Shown here: positions 9,160 through 18,335 of the stretch, piece after piece
Layout of the letters: every line of letters starts with the position of its first letter
How positions within the stretch are numbered: position 1 is the stretch's first letter
Assembly (NCBI RefSeq): GCF_004792685.1
Contig: NZ_SRXT01000004.1
Span: 1-64,000 of the forward strand
Direction of reading: 5' to 3'
DNA length: 64,000 nucleotides
Source of the DNA: Sphingomonas gei
GTDB lineage: Bacteria; Pseudomonadota; Alphaproteobacteria; Sphingomonadales; Sphingomonadaceae
Translations under genes and position numbers: made by a program
The notes under the pieces: generated by a model
What the model was told of the DNA's origin: nothing
The model's database searches: none
What the model saw: the letters and a program-made list of their open reading frames with translations, nothing else

Positions 9160-10644
9160 TCAGGGCTGTACCAGATGATAGGTGGTGTGCGGCTGGGAAG
9201 AGAAAGAGAGGCGCCAGCGGCCGACCTCACCGTAGAAGCGAAGCCGTTCGTAGGGGCCGCCGGCGCGCGCGCCGGTCACCTGCTCGAACAGCATCGGCCC
9301 GACCCGTTCCCAATAGGTCGTGCGGCCGTCGTTGAGGACGGTGACCGCATTGGCGCCGGCGGCGGCGACCTTGAGGTCGCGCTCGGGATCGATGGGCCGT
9401 GAATAGTCGCGCCGGTTCCCACGATAGGCGCCGAGCGGAAGCTTCTCGCCTGCCGGTGCGGCAACGCGCGGCATGGGGGTTTGCGGGAAGAGGCGACCGA
9501 TCAGAGCCTCGGTGAGCTCGGTACGCCCGCCATAGCTGCCCTGGCCGCCGGTCTCCGAGATGAAGAAGCCGAGGCCCGCCTCGGGCGCGAGGATCATGTT
9601 CGAATGGAAGTCGCCGGTATTGCCGCCATGACCCACCAGGCGCGGGCCGGCCTCGCGGACCACGAAGAAGCCGTGCGCCATGCCGGGCAGGTCGGGCGCG
9701 TTGGCGCGCGAATCGCGCATCAGCAGCTTGACCGATTCGGGCTTGAGGATCCGCGCCTTGCCCAGGGCGCCGCCGTTCAGCATCGCCATCATGAACCGGT
9801 TCATGTCCGGCCCGCTGCTCGTCCCCGAGCCGGCGGGCATGATCATGCTGAACAGCTCGAACGGCTTGGCCTCGAACCGGCCTTCCTTGAAGCCGTACCC
9901 CGTCGCCATGCGCGGTGCGAGCGCGGCGGGAAGCGGTTCGCGAAAGGTCGAGGAGTGCATGTCGAGCGGCTTGAAGATGTGCCGCTCGACATAATCGGGG
10001 AAGGGTTCGCCCGAGACCTGCTCCACGATGTAGCCGGCGAGCGCCGCGCCGTAATTCGAATACGATACCTCGGTCCCGGCCGGCCACAGCCGCTTCGGAA
10101 TATGGGTCTTCATCCACTCGCGATAGGGCACGAGTTTGTCGACCGACGGGGCGGTGATCCCGGCCACGTCGCTCATGCCTACCGTATGCGAGAACAAGTC
10201 GCGCACGCGGATGGGCTTGCCTTCCAGCGGCGGAATTTTGAAATCGAGATAGGTGTTCACATCGGCATCGAGGCTGACGCGGCCCAGCTCCACCTGCTGC
10301 AGCAGCGCCGTCCAGGTGAACATCTTGGATACCGAGCCCGGGCGGAACAGCGTTCGCTGCGCGTCTACCGGGACGCCCTTGTCGACATCGGCGAAACCAT
10401 AGCCCCGCGTGAACAGCACGCGACCGCGATGGACCACGGTAACGACCGCGCCGGCGACTTCGCGCGTCGCGATCTGCTGCGCCATCACGCCGTCGACGAA
10501 GTCGGCAAGTCCAGCGATTCGGGTTTGCGGGACAGCATAGGCGGCGGTTCGTGGCGTCTGTGCCACTGCGGCGGACGACAGCGCTGCCGAGCATAGCAGC
10601 GAAGCGGCGATCGCGGCGCCGAGAAGGGCCGGAAATCGAGTCAT
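9160..10644 (-). CDS. Secreted serine hydrolase, beta-lactamase family (S12)
   Basis: This 494-residue exported protein begins with a signal peptide (hydrophobic LLGAAIAASLLCSAAL, cleavage near AVAQTP). The beta-lactamase-type domain shows SxxK as Ser104-Val-Ser-Lys107 in RPGSVSKMFT, a YSN motif in VSYSNYGAALAGY and the third box HGGNTGDFHS. The C-terminal 100 residues form a smaller beta domain. It probably hydrolyses peptides or esters in the periplasm; D-stereospecific peptidase activity is a family possibility supported only by context. A GGGGGA ribosome binding site precedes the start. It is followed after 16 bases by another serine hydrolase of the same fold and preceded by a DUF1611 gene, all on the same strand. 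Confidence 0.93.
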   Translation of the reverse strand: MTRFPALLGAAIAASLLCSAALSSAAVAQTPRTAAYAVPQTRIAGLADFVDGVMAQQIATREVAGAVVTVVHRGRVLFTRGYGFADVDKGVPVDAQRTLFRPGSVSKMFTWTALLQQVELGRVSLDADVNTYLDFKIPPLEGKPIRVRDLFSHTVGMSDVAGITAPSVDKLVPYREWMKTHIPKRLWPAGTEVSYSNYGAALAGYIVEQVSGEPFPDYVERHIFKPLDMHSSTFREPLPAALAPRMATGYGFKEGRFEAKPFELFSMIMPAGSGTSSGPDMNRFMMAMLNGGALGKARILKPESVKLLMRDSRANAPDLPGMAHGFFVVREAGPRLVGHGGNTGDFHSNMILAPEAGLGFFISETGGQGSYGGRTELTEALIGRLFPQTPMPRVAAPAGEKLPLGAYRGNRRDYSRPIDPERDLKVAAAGANAVTVLNDGRTTYWERVGPMLFEQVTGARAGGPYERLRFYGEVGRWRLSFSSQPHTTYHLVQP

Positions 10645-10711
10645 ACAGTATCCCCCGCACGATATTGAGTCGAAGATGTCCCCGCGTCCCGCGTGCGAGG
10701 CGCCGGATCGG

Positions 10712-11803
10712 TCATGCGAGGCAGCTGGCCACCAGAGCGTCGAAGGCGGAGCCGCCGCGGATCGGGTCGGCGACAGGCAGTCCGAGCCGCTCGCTTTCCC
10801 GCGCCATCAGTTCGGCGGCTTCCGCCGCCCCGAGCGCCGAGGTGTTGAACGCGAAGCCGCCGCAGCGGATCGCGGGATTGGTTCGGCTGCCGAGCGCAAT
10901 GGTGAGCTCGACGATCCGTTCGACGCTGGTGAGCGGATAACCCGCAGTGCCGAGCATCTCGGTGCGGCCGGGTTCATGGCAGACCACGAAAACGTCGGGC
11001 TGGCTACCATGGAGCAGCCCGAGCGACACCGCGGCATAAGAAGGGTGGGTGATGGCACCCTGGCCTTCGATCACGTCCCAGTGATCTTCGGCTGCGTCGG
11101 GGGAGAGCAGTTCGGCGGCTCCGGCCTCGAAGTCGGAGACAACGGCGTCCATCGGGATGCCGCCGCCCGCGATCATGATGCCGGTCTGTCCCGTCGCGCG
11201 AAAATCCACATCCACGCCCCGCCGCTCGAGTGCGCGGGCCAGCGCCAATGCAGTATATTTCTTGCCGAGCGCGCAATCCGTTCCGACAGTGAGCAGCCGC
11301 TTGCCGCTGCGCTTGCGCCCGGTCCCGACCGGGATCCGGGCAGGCGGCACCCTGACATCGATGAGGCGGCGGCCGAACCGTTCCGCGGCGTCCGCGAGTT
11401 CCGGAATGTCGGAGAGCCGCATGTGCATGCCGGCAATCAGGTCGAGTCCCGCCTCCAGCGCCTCGATCAGCGAAGCGCGCCAGTGCGGCGGGATCACACC
11501 GCCCTGGTTGGCCACTCCGATCACGAGCGCGCGTGCGCCTCGCGCGGCTGCCTCGGACGGGGTGAGCGCCTCCAGCCCGGTGGTAACCGTCGCGCCCGGC
11601 AGCCGCAGCTCGCCCACGCATTTTTCCGGCGCCCAGTCCTTGAGCCCGAGCGCAGTCTTGGCGAAGCCCGCGATAGTGGTGTCGCCGAGGAACAGTACAT
11701 AAGGCTGCGGCAGCGCCAGCGCGCCGAGCGCGTGCTCCATCGGGGCGTTCATCGAACGGCTCGCAAGGTCGAAGGCAGACACAGGTTTTCCATAGTCAGC
11801 CAC
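10712..11803 (-). CDS. DUF1611 protein, DgcN-type N-acetyltransferase candidate
   Basis: This 363-residue cytoplasmic protein matches the DUF1611 family, whose characterised member DgcN acetylates D-glutamate in a bacterial D-amino-acid catabolic route (established for that member, inferred here). A Rossmann-like N-terminal domain (LGDTTIAGFAKTALGL) is followed by a P-loop-like segment GTDCALGKKY at residues 174-183, and then the conserved IEGQGAITHPSYAAVSLGLLHG and CHEPGR motifs. The start is GTG at 11803, overlapping the last codons of the upstream dipeptidase (GTGGCTGA), which indicates translational coupling. The usual partner DgcA, a racemase/epimerase, is not present nearby. Coupling to a dipeptidase suggests that released D-amino acids are processed here. 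Confidence 0.85.
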   Translation of the reverse strand: MADYGKPVSAFDLASRSMNAPMEHALGALALPQPYVLFLGDTTIAGFAKTALGLKDWAPEKCVGELRLPGATVTTGLEALTPSEAAARGARALVIGVANQGGVIPPHWRASLIEALEAGLDLIAGMHMRLSDIPELADAAERFGRRLIDVRVPPARIPVGTGRKRSGKRLLTVGTDCALGKKYTALALARALERRGVDVDFRATGQTGIMIAGGGIPMDAVVSDFEAGAAELLSPDAAEDHWDVIEGQGAITHPSYAAVSLGLLHGSQPDVFVVCHEPGRTEMLGTAGYPLTSVERIVELTIALGSRTNPAIRCGGFAFNTSALGAAEAAELMARESERLGLPVADPIRGGSAFDALVASCLA

Positions 11804-12926
11804 CCCAGGTTGCGGTCAGCAGTCGTTGGAAATTGCCGCCGAGCACGGCGCGGATGTTCGCGTCGGAATATTTGCGGCGGATCAGCTCGTCGGCGAGATC
11901 GAACATCTTGAGCGGATGATCGAAGCCATCGACGTCGATCTTCTCGCGAAAGGCGTAGCTGTCCTTGTAGGCGCCGCGCAGCATCTTGTTCATCTCGGGC
12001 GAGGTGTCGTCATAGCCGTACAGGTCGGAATCGGTGCCGATCCCGACATGGTCGATGCCGACGAGCTTCACGACATGGTCGATATGGTCGGCATAGTTCA
12101 CGATCGTCGTGGGATCGGTCTTGCTGACGAAGTTGCGGACGCCCGTGATCCCCATCACGCCGCCCTTGGCGGCGAGCGCCTTGATCGCCTCGTCCGTCTT
12201 GACGCGCGGATGTTCGATCAGCGCGCGGCAATTGCTGTGGGTGATTGCAATAGGCTTGGTCGAGATGGCGATCGCGTCGAGCGTGGTCCGATCGCCCGAA
12301 TGCGAGACATCGACCAGCATGCCGACATCGTTCATCGCCTTGATGATCTCGGCCCCGAAATCGCTGACGCCGCCATCGACTCGGTCCGTCGAGCCCGAGC
12401 CGATGCGGTTCTGCGAATTATAGGTGAGTTGGGCGCACCGCTGGCCGATCTCGTAAAAGCTCTTCACGTCGGCGGGACGCAGGAAATGGTCTGCATTCTG
12501 CAGGCCCATGATCACTGCGACCCTGCCATTTTTCTTGGCGCGCAGGATGTCCGCGAACTTGTCGACCCCGGTGAAGACATGGCTGTTGCGCGCGACGTAA
12601 TTACCCCAGATCGCGAAGAAGCTGAGCGCCTGCTCCCTGGCGGTGGGACCGCCGATCCCGATGGCATGGTGGATCGCGGTGATGCCGCTCGCGCGGAAGT
12701 CGGCGGCCGCAGTATCGCTGAGGGGTTTCGCGTAGAATTCCGGCTCGAAGTCGATCTTGATGGGCGCGAGCATGTCGATCACCACGGCGCTGCGAACCAG
12801 CTCGATCGCGCGCTTCGAATAGCTGCGCCCGGTCGCAGGACTGACCTGAAATCCAGCGCGTGCAACATAGGGAGCGGCAAGAGCAGCACCAGCGCCGCAA
12901 AGCGCCTGTCGGCGAGAGATCAGCAT
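11796..12926 (-). CDS. Tat-exported M19 (renal-type) dipeptidase family protein
   Basis: This 376-residue protein carries an N-terminal twin-arginine signal (ISRRQALCGAGAALAAPY), so it should be exported folded. The TIM-barrel of membrane dipeptidases is recognisable: VDVSHSGDRT and ITHSNCRALIEHPR supply two conserved metal-binding histidines, and GIGTDSDLYG the late aspartate. The usual first metal motif HxD is replaced by IDMLAP, and the bridging-Glu region reads MGLQNADHF with Gln where Glu is usual, so the metal centre may be altered or the substrate different. The start at 12926 is chosen because GGGGAA lies just upstream; an ATG at 12938 is the alternative. It heads the DUF1611/serine hydrolase gene run and is divergent from a TonB receptor. 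Confidence 0.88.
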   Translation of the reverse strand: MLISRRQALCGAGAALAAPYVARAGFQVSPATGRSYSKRAIELVRSAVVIDMLAPIKIDFEPEFYAKPLSDTAAADFRASGITAIHHAIGIGGPTAREQALSFFAIWGNYVARNSHVFTGVDKFADILRAKKNGRVAVIMGLQNADHFLRPADVKSFYEIGQRCAQLTYNSQNRIGSGSTDRVDGGVSDFGAEIIKAMNDVGMLVDVSHSGDRTTLDAIAISTKPIAITHSNCRALIEHPRVKTDEAIKALAAKGGVMGITGVRNFVSKTDPTTIVNYADHIDHVVKLVGIDHVGIGTDSDLYGYDDTSPEMNKMLRGAYKDSYAFREKIDVDGFDHPLKMFDLADELIRRKYSDANIRAVLGGNFQRLLTATWGG

Positions 12927-12955
12927 CGCGTTCCCCATATTTCTATCTGAGACAA

Positions 12956-12972
12956 TATCGTCCTGATTGGGA
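12956..12972 (+). promoter_or_regulatory. Operator-like repeat, copy 1
   Basis: The 17-base sequence TATCGTCCTGATTGGGA lies 30 bases upstream of the dipeptidase start. It differs at one base from a second copy at 13163, in the same orientation, in the divergent gap between the dipeptidase gene and the TonB receptor gene. The core GTCC-N6-GGA(A/C) is part of an inverted repeat that is better preserved in the second copy. It is probably the binding site of a repressor that senses the imported substrate; the regulator is not identifiable nearby. Confidence 0.5.
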
Positions 12973-13162
12973 ACGTCAATGCGCGAATATCTTCCTCGCC
13001 GGCTCACCGACGACAGGAGCCCACTAGGCATGGCCACTCCCTCAATGACGCCGAAGTCGATGCCGATTCCGATGCCGAATGCAACGGACCCTAAGGTAAG
13101 CAACGAGTCAAGGTTTGGAGAAAAAGGTCGATATTTGCGCCATTTATGCCTCTTAGGAAAAG

Positions 13163-13184
13163 TATTGTCCTGATTGGGACAGTA
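13163..13184 (+). promoter_or_regulatory. Operator-like repeat, copy 2, with dyad symmetry
   Basis: The sequence begins TATTGTCCTGATTGGGA and extends into an inverted repeat: left arm TATTGTCC, six-base spacer TGATTG, right arm GGACAGTA, matching at seven of eight positions. It lies about 60 bases before the TonB receptor start. With the copy at 12956 it frames the divergent promoter region, which suggests coordinated control of both directions by one dimeric regulator. Confidence 0.55.
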
Positions 13185-13242
13185 TGTCACGATCTCCGCT
13201 GAAACGGAACTGCAACCAAGCAGTCCATCATCGGGGGCGATC

Positions 13243-16110
13243 ATGCACAAATCCATTTCCAGCCTTGCTCATACCTTCGCTCAGGGAGTCGGCCTGTCCG
13301 CCTTGGCGGCGGGATGGTTGATCTCGCTTCCCGCCGCGGCGCAGTCGGCGCCGCAGACCGAGCCCATCGCCGAGGCGGAAGTCGATGAGACGGCGAGCGA
13401 CACCATCGTCGTCACGGGGTCGCGCATCGAGCGCGCGGGGTTCGACCAGCCGACGCCGACGACCGTGATCGGCGCTCTCGAGATACGCCAGGGCCAACGC
13501 TCCAACCTCCAGCAGGTCCTGAACGACTCCCCGCAGTTCCGCCCTACGACGACAACCCAGGTATCGGCCGGCAATACTACCAGCGGCAGTGCGCCGGTGG
13601 ATCTCCGCGGCCTGGGCGCCAACCGGACGCTGACGCTGATCAACGGGCGCCGCTTCGTCGGGCAGAACAACCTCAATTATGTCCCGCTGGCGCTGGTCGA
13701 GCGTGTCGAGATCGTGACCGGTGGCGCGTCCGCCGCCTATAGTTCCGACGCCGTTGCGGGGGTTGTAAACATTCTGCTCAAGAACAAGGTGGAGGGAATC
13801 CATCTCGGCGTGCAATCGGGTATCTCGTCGCGCGGAGACGGCGCGCGCTACGGCGCGGATCTGACCTTGGGAACATCCTTCGCCGATGGCCGGGGGCAAT
13901 TGTTGCTCACCGGTGAATATATAGACGACAAGGCGATCCCGGACCGCAACTCACGCCGCAATCTCGGCAGCGCGGCGTCGGTGCGGTTGAACCCGACCGT
14001 GGCGACCGATCTTCGCCAGATCCTGGTCCGCGACGTCAACAACGGCAACACGGCCTCGGCAGGCCTGATCACCAGCGGCATCTTCGCAGGGCAGATCTTC
14101 AACGACGACGGAACCCTGCGGCCGTTCCGCGGCGGCACGTCGCTCGCGGCCAACCCGGCCGCGACGCCGTTTCCCGGGCAGATGATCGGAGGCGCCGACG
14201 GCGTTGGATTGTTCGATGCGATCGCAGTCACGACGCCGCTCGAACGGATCAGCACCTTCGGCCGGGCGACCTACGATTTCGGCGGCATCGTGGCATGGGC
14301 CGACGCGAGTTATGGCCGATCGCGGTCCAAATACGGGTTCCTGCCCGATATCGGCGCGCCGGCAAGCATCACGGTCCAGGCGACCAACCCTTTCCTGTCG
14401 CCCGAAATCCGAAGCGCCCTGGCCGGGGCCGGTCAGACGAGTTTCACCCTGGGCCGGTTCTTCGATGGCCCGTTCATGATCGAGTATGACGGCACGCGTA
14501 CCCAGAAGGAGGGCGCGGTCGGAGTCGACGCCGAACTCGGCGGCACCTGGAAAGCCAGCGCCCATTTCAGCCACGGCGAAGTGGATTTCCGGCAGCGCGC
14601 CGGCAATACGCGCGTGGTCTCGCGGTTCAACAACGCGATCAATGCGGTCTCGAGCAACGGCCAGATCGTGTGCGCGATCAACGCGGATGCCAGCGCCGCC
14701 AATGACGACGCGGCGTGCCGTCCGCTCAATCTGTTCGGACGAAACGCTCCTTCGGCGGAGGCTCTCGACTATGTGACCGACACCCAGCGCAGCGACACCG
14801 TCACCAAGCTGGATGCCGCCGCGGTGGAGATCCAGGGCGATCTGTTCTCGCTATGGGCGGGCCCGGTGACGGTCGCCGTCGGCGCAGAGGCGCGGTGGGA
14901 GGAGCAAGGCGCGCGTAGCGGCGACTTGGATCTGGCCGGCGTATTCGGTCCCGTGCTGACACTCTACGGCAATCCGGTCAGCGGCGGCTTCAGCGTGCGA
15001 GAAGCCTTTGGCGAAGTCGCGCTGCCGCTGCTGAATGTCGAAGACAAGGTGAAAATCGACCTCAACGGCGCCGCACGCTATTCGGATTATAGTCGCAGCG
15101 GTGGCATCTGGTCGTGGAAGGGCGGTGCCACGGTCAGCCTGTTCAACAGCCTGATGTTCCGGGGGACGCGCTCGCGCGATATCCGCGCGCCGACCGTCGG
15201 CGAACTGTTCGCGGTGCGTTCGATCACTGTCGGACCGCTCGTCGATCAGGACAGCGCCGGCAGGGCCGCCGCCAATCCGGCATACAATCCAGCGCCGCAG
15301 CAGGTGCGGACCTACACCGGCGGAAATTCCGATCTGATGCCCGAGATCGGCCATACCACTACCCTGGGCGCAAGCTTCACACCCAGCTTCCTGAGAAGCT
15401 TCAACCTTTCGGTCGATTACTACAACGTCGAGATCAACGGCGCGATCACTGCGCTCTCGGCCTCGAACCTGACCGGTGCGTGCCGCAACGGCAACGCCGC
15501 CGCCTGTGGCCGGATCACGCGTGACGCGACCGGGACCGTGGTGGAAGTCCAGTCGAACCAGCAGAATCTCGCGATCTTCGAGACTTCCGGCTTCGATATC
15601 GAGGCATCCTATGTCGTCCGCCTGTCGGATGTCAGCGGCTCCCTACCGGGCTCGCTCCGGATCCGTGCGCTGGCGACGCACGTGCGCGAGTTCGTGATCG
15701 ATACCGGGGTCCCCCCCGCGGGCACCACCACGACGCGCGTCGATTCGGCAGGCGATGTAGGGAGCGGCACGGGCAACACGATCCCCAAGTGGCGCGGCAC
15801 ACTGAGCCTCAGCTATCAGGACCAGGCGGTGGGTCTGGATGCCCGCTTACGCTATGTCGGTGGCGGCAAGCATAACCATTTATCAGTCGACAACCCCGCC
15901 ACCGCCACTCTCGAAGGGCTCGTCAACAACGACATCTCGGCGCGGGCCTATCTGGATCTCGGCGCCCAGTTCAAGGTGGCGGACAAGTACACTTTCTGGG
16001 CCAACGTGAACAACGTGCTCGACCAGGCCCCGCCGATCAGCCCGGCCCAGGCGATGTATTATGATGCGATCGGCACGTACTTCACGGCCGGGATCAAGCT
16101 GGATTTCTAG
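13243..16110 (+). CDS. TonB-dependent outer-membrane receptor
   Basis: This 955-residue transporter has a signal peptide ending at AAAQSAPQ and a TonB-box/plug start at DTIVVTGSRIERAGFDQPTP. The plug domain contains LRGLGANRTLTLINGRR and ends with AAYSSDAVAGVVNILLKNKVEG. The C-terminal barrel closes with GIKLDF, the terminal Phe needed for outer-membrane insertion. It belongs to a different TonB-receptor subfamily from the one at 1662 (iron-complex/oligopeptide-like plug typical of sphingomonads). The start at 13243 has GGGGGCG upstream; the frame is open to 13174 but that extension overlaps the operator region. It is divergent from the dipeptidase gene, and the shared operator-like repeats imply joint induction with the hydrolases. 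The ligand is unknown; a peptide is a contextual guess. Confidence 0.95.
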   Translation: MHKSISSLAHTFAQGVGLSALAAGWLISLPAAAQSAPQTEPIAEAEVDETASDTIVVTGSRIERAGFDQPTPTTVIGALEIRQGQRSNLQQVLNDSPQFRPTTTTQVSAGNTTSGSAPVDLRGLGANRTLTLINGRRFVGQNNLNYVPLALVERVEIVTGGASAAYSSDAVAGVVNILLKNKVEGIHLGVQSGISSRGDGARYGADLTLGTSFADGRGQLLLTGEYIDDKAIPDRNSRRNLGSAASVRLNPTVATDLRQILVRDVNNGNTASAGLITSGIFAGQIFNDDGTLRPFRGGTSLAANPAATPFPGQMIGGADGVGLFDAIAVTTPLERISTFGRATYDFGGIVAWADASYGRSRSKYGFLPDIGAPASITVQATNPFLSPEIRSALAGAGQTSFTLGRFFDGPFMIEYDGTRTQKEGAVGVDAELGGTWKASAHFSHGEVDFRQRAGNTRVVSRFNNAINAVSSNGQIVCAINADASAANDDAACRPLNLFGRNAPSAEALDYVTDTQRSDTVTKLDAAAVEIQGDLFSLWAGPVTVAVGAEARWEEQGARSGDLDLAGVFGPVLTLYGNPVSGGFSVREAFGEVALPLLNVEDKVKIDLNGAARYSDYSRSGGIWSWKGGATVSLFNSLMFRGTRSRDIRAPTVGELFAVRSITVGPLVDQDSAGRAAANPAYNPAPQQVRTYTGGNSDLMPEIGHTTTLGASFTPSFLRSFNLSVDYYNVEINGAITALSASNLTGACRNGNAAACGRITRDATGTVVEVQSNQQNLAIFETSGFDIEASYVVRLSDVSGSLPGSLRIRALATHVREFVIDTGVPPAGTTTTRVDSAGDVGSGTGNTIPKWRGTLSLSYQDQAVGLDARLRYVGGGKHNHLSVDNPATATLEGLVNNDISARAYLDLGAQFKVADKYTFWANVNNVLDQAPPISPAQAMYYDAIGTYFTAGIKLDF

Positions 16111-16143
16111 ATATCGTCGCCCGCCCGGAGTTGCCCGGCGCAG

Positions 16144-16923
16144 TCACTTCAACTCGCGCAACCAGATAGAGCGAAAGCTGATCGGCGCGCTGGGATCGCC
16201 ATGATCCTGCAGTTTGATCGGTGCAGCGCCGTGTGCGGCGTAGCGTGGCGCTCCGATATAGACGGTCGCGCCCTTGAGCGCGACATGGTCCTGCACGAGG
16301 ACGCCGTTCATGAAGGCGGTCACATAGGCTGGACTGGTCAGCGATCCATCCGCGCCAAAAACGGGCGCGGCCCAGATCAGGTCGTAGCTCTGCCACTCGC
16401 CGGGCGCCCGGGCCGGGTTCGCGAGGGGAGCATATTGTTTGTAGATGCTGCCCGCCTGGCCGTTGGCATAGGTCTTGTTGCGGAAGCTATCCATGATCTG
16501 GAGCTCATATCCGGCATCGCCGTCACCGGTGGATGCGAGGAACAGGCCGCTGTTACCCCGCCCCTGGCCCTCGCCGGTAATGCCCGCCGGGATCCGCCAT
16601 TCGAGGTGCAGTTGATAGTTGCGAAACTTTCGCCGCGTCTCGATGTTGCCGGTGCCCTTGCGCACGGTCAGCACGCCATCCGCCACGGTCCAGCGGGCGG
16701 GCGACTTGTCCTTGGTGGTAACCCACTCGCCGAGGTTCTTGCCGTCGAACAACACTATCGCGTCAGACGGCGCGGCAACCGTCGAAAAGGGCCCGGGCGT
16801 GATCAACGGCACTTCGGGCGCCCAGACTTCGGTGTCCTGCGGACGGGACTGTGCGGCGGTCTGCGCGACCGACATGCCAAGCGGGGCGCCCAGCAGGGTG
16901 ACGGCCGCCAAGGTAAAGATCAT
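16144..16923 (-). CDS. DUF1080 protein, 3-keto-disaccharide hydrolase family
   Basis: This 259-residue secreted protein has a signal peptide ending near SVAQTAAQ and a single DUF1080 jelly-roll domain. Family hallmarks are visible: [12 protein letters not shown] near the N-terminus, [30 protein letters not shown] and the C-terminal APIKLQDHG. Members of this family hydrolyse 3-keto glycosides or bind glycans. The start at 16923 is taken because its ATG overlaps the TGA of the upstream oxidoreductase (ATGA), a tight translational coupling; an ATG at 16932 is possible. Pairing with a Gfo/Idh/MocA oxidoreductase fits a pathway in which a sugar is oxidised and the glycoside then cleaved. Confidence 0.9.
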   Translation of the reverse strand: MIFTLAAVTLLGAPLGMSVAQTAAQSRPQDTEVWAPEVPLITPGPFSTVAAPSDAIVLFDGKNLGEWVTTKDKSPARWTVADGVLTVRKGTGNIETRRKFRNYQLHLEWRIPAGITGEGQGRGNSGLFLASTGDGDAGYELQIMDSFRNKTYANGQAGSIYKQYAPLANPARAPGEWQSYDLIWAAPVFGADGSLTSPAYVTAFMNGVLVQDHVALKGATVYIGAPRYAAHGAAPIKLQDHGDPSAPISFRSIWLRELK

Positions 16924-18335
16924 AGTGCCCATCCTTCACGATACTCCCGGTCCAAAAAGCGGTTGGCATCCGCCAGGTTGGTAATCTGCCCGGCTGCGCC
17001 GTCATACTCTATCGGCTGATCCGCGCGCATCGCAACCATGCCGAGAATCATCGTCTCGTTGAGTGGCACTGCGACCGCGAAGGGCGAGGAGATCGCCTCC
17101 TCGCCGCGGATCGCGCGGATCCAGTTCATCTCGTGTCCCTCGCGGCCGCCCTGCACCCGCGCCAGCGATACCGGCACCGCCGCCGCACGCGCGGCGGTTC
17201 CCTCGCCGACCAACACCGGCTTCTCGCCATAAGTATCGTGCATCAACATCCCGCGCTCGCCGATATAGAGGACGCCGCCATCGGGATTCATCCGGGCAGT
17301 GGCGGGCATCGCCGCCGGGGTAGGCGGCATCAGCCCGCCGTCATACCAGGTCATCGTGATCGGCCCGCCTTTGGCATGGCCGAACTGGTACGTGGTGATG
17401 TTGGCGAGCGGGTAGCTGCCCAAATCGGCGGGCGGCTTGCCGTCCCATATGTCGGCATCGCCACCCCAGCGGCTGTGCCGTGTTTCTATCCGCGTCGGCA
17501 GACCGGGCTCGAGCGCCCAGACGGGGAAGTCGATCAGGTGCGCGCCCATATCGCCCAGTGAACCGATTCCGAACGGAACCCAGCCGCGCCAGTTGAAATG
17601 GGCATAATCCGGATTGTAGCCCCAATCGACCGCTGCCGGCCCGAGCCACAGGTCCCAATCCAGGGCGGCAGGCTTCGGGACTGCGGCGGGGCGCGCTTCT
17701 CCCTGCGGCCAGACCGGTCGGTTGGTCCAGGCATGCACCTCGCGGACCCGGCCGATGACGCCGCCGCGGATCAGCTCCACCACGCGGCGCCCGTCATCGC
17801 CCGAATGACCCTGATTTCCCATCTGAGTCACCAGTTTGGGATTGCGCCTGGCGAGATCGAGCAGCTTCCGTCCCTCGCGCACCGTGTAAGTGAGTGGCTT
17901 TTGCACATAGACGTGAAGCCCGTGCTCCATGGCGGTCTTCGCGGCGATCGCATGGTGATGGTCCGGGGTGGCGATCACCACGGCGTCGATATCCTTGCGG
18001 CTGTCCAGCATGCGCCGGTAATCGGCGAACTTCGCCGCGCGATCATAGGCTTGCTTGAGCAGCTGCCGTTCGGGACGAGCAAGGCCCTTGTCGTCGACGA
18101 AAGCCTTAGCGACATAACCGAAATCGACGTCGGCCACCGCGACGATGTTCTCGCCGGTGAGCTTGGTCATGTTCTGCGCGCCCATGCCGCCGGCACCGAT
18201 GATCGCCACGTTGACCCGGTCGCTCGGCGCGATGCGGCGGGCGGACGCCTGGCCCGGTGCCGCGAGGAGGCCGGCAGTTGCCGCAGCGCCGCGCATCCAG
18301 TCGCGCCGGGTAAGGCTGGTTCGCGTGTCGGTCAT
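16920..18335 (-). CDS. Tat-exported Gfo/Idh/MocA family oxidoreductase
   Basis: This 471-residue protein begins with a twin-arginine signal ([18 protein letters not shown]), followed by the NAD-binding Rossmann motif [15 protein letters not shown] and the catalytic-lysine region [13 protein letters not shown], where the family has EKP. The downstream alpha/beta domain has the [11 protein letters not shown] and GGDADIWDG segments of the exported subfamily. Exported members include sugar dehydrogenases with a tightly held cofactor and the retaining glycosidases of family GH109, and the sequence does not separate these. The start at 18335 has an excellent AGGAGGGAG ribosome binding site. The stop overlaps the DUF1080 start, so the two form an operon, probably for oxidation and cleavage of glycosides. 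Confidence 0.92.
   Translation of the reverse strand: MTDTRTSLTRRDWMRGAAATAGLLAAPGQASARRIAPSDRVNVAIIGAGGMGAQNMTKLTGENIVAVADVDFGYVAKAFVDDKGLARPERQLLKQAYDRAAKFADYRRMLDSRKDIDAVVIATPDHHHAIAAKTAMEHGLHVYVQKPLTYTVREGRKLLDLARRNPKLVTQMGNQGHSGDDGRRVVELIRGGVIGRVREVHAWTNRPVWPQGEARPAAVPKPAALDWDLWLGPAAVDWGYNPDYAHFNWRGWVPFGIGSLGDMGAHLIDFPVWALEPGLPTRIETRHSRWGGDADIWDGKPPADLGSYPLANITTYQFGHAKGGPITMTWYDGGLMPPTPAAMPATARMNPDGGVLYIGERGMLMHDTYGEKPVLVGEGTAARAAAVPVSLARVQGGREGHEMNWIRAIRGEEAISSPFAVAVPLNETMILGMVAMRADQPIEYDGAAGQITNLADANRFLDREYREGWAL

Noticed and set aside
7188-9335. A 715-codon open frame opposite the serine hydrolase
   Set aside because: Composition (rich in Arg, His, Gly) and position mirror the real gene on the other strand, which has all catalytic motifs.
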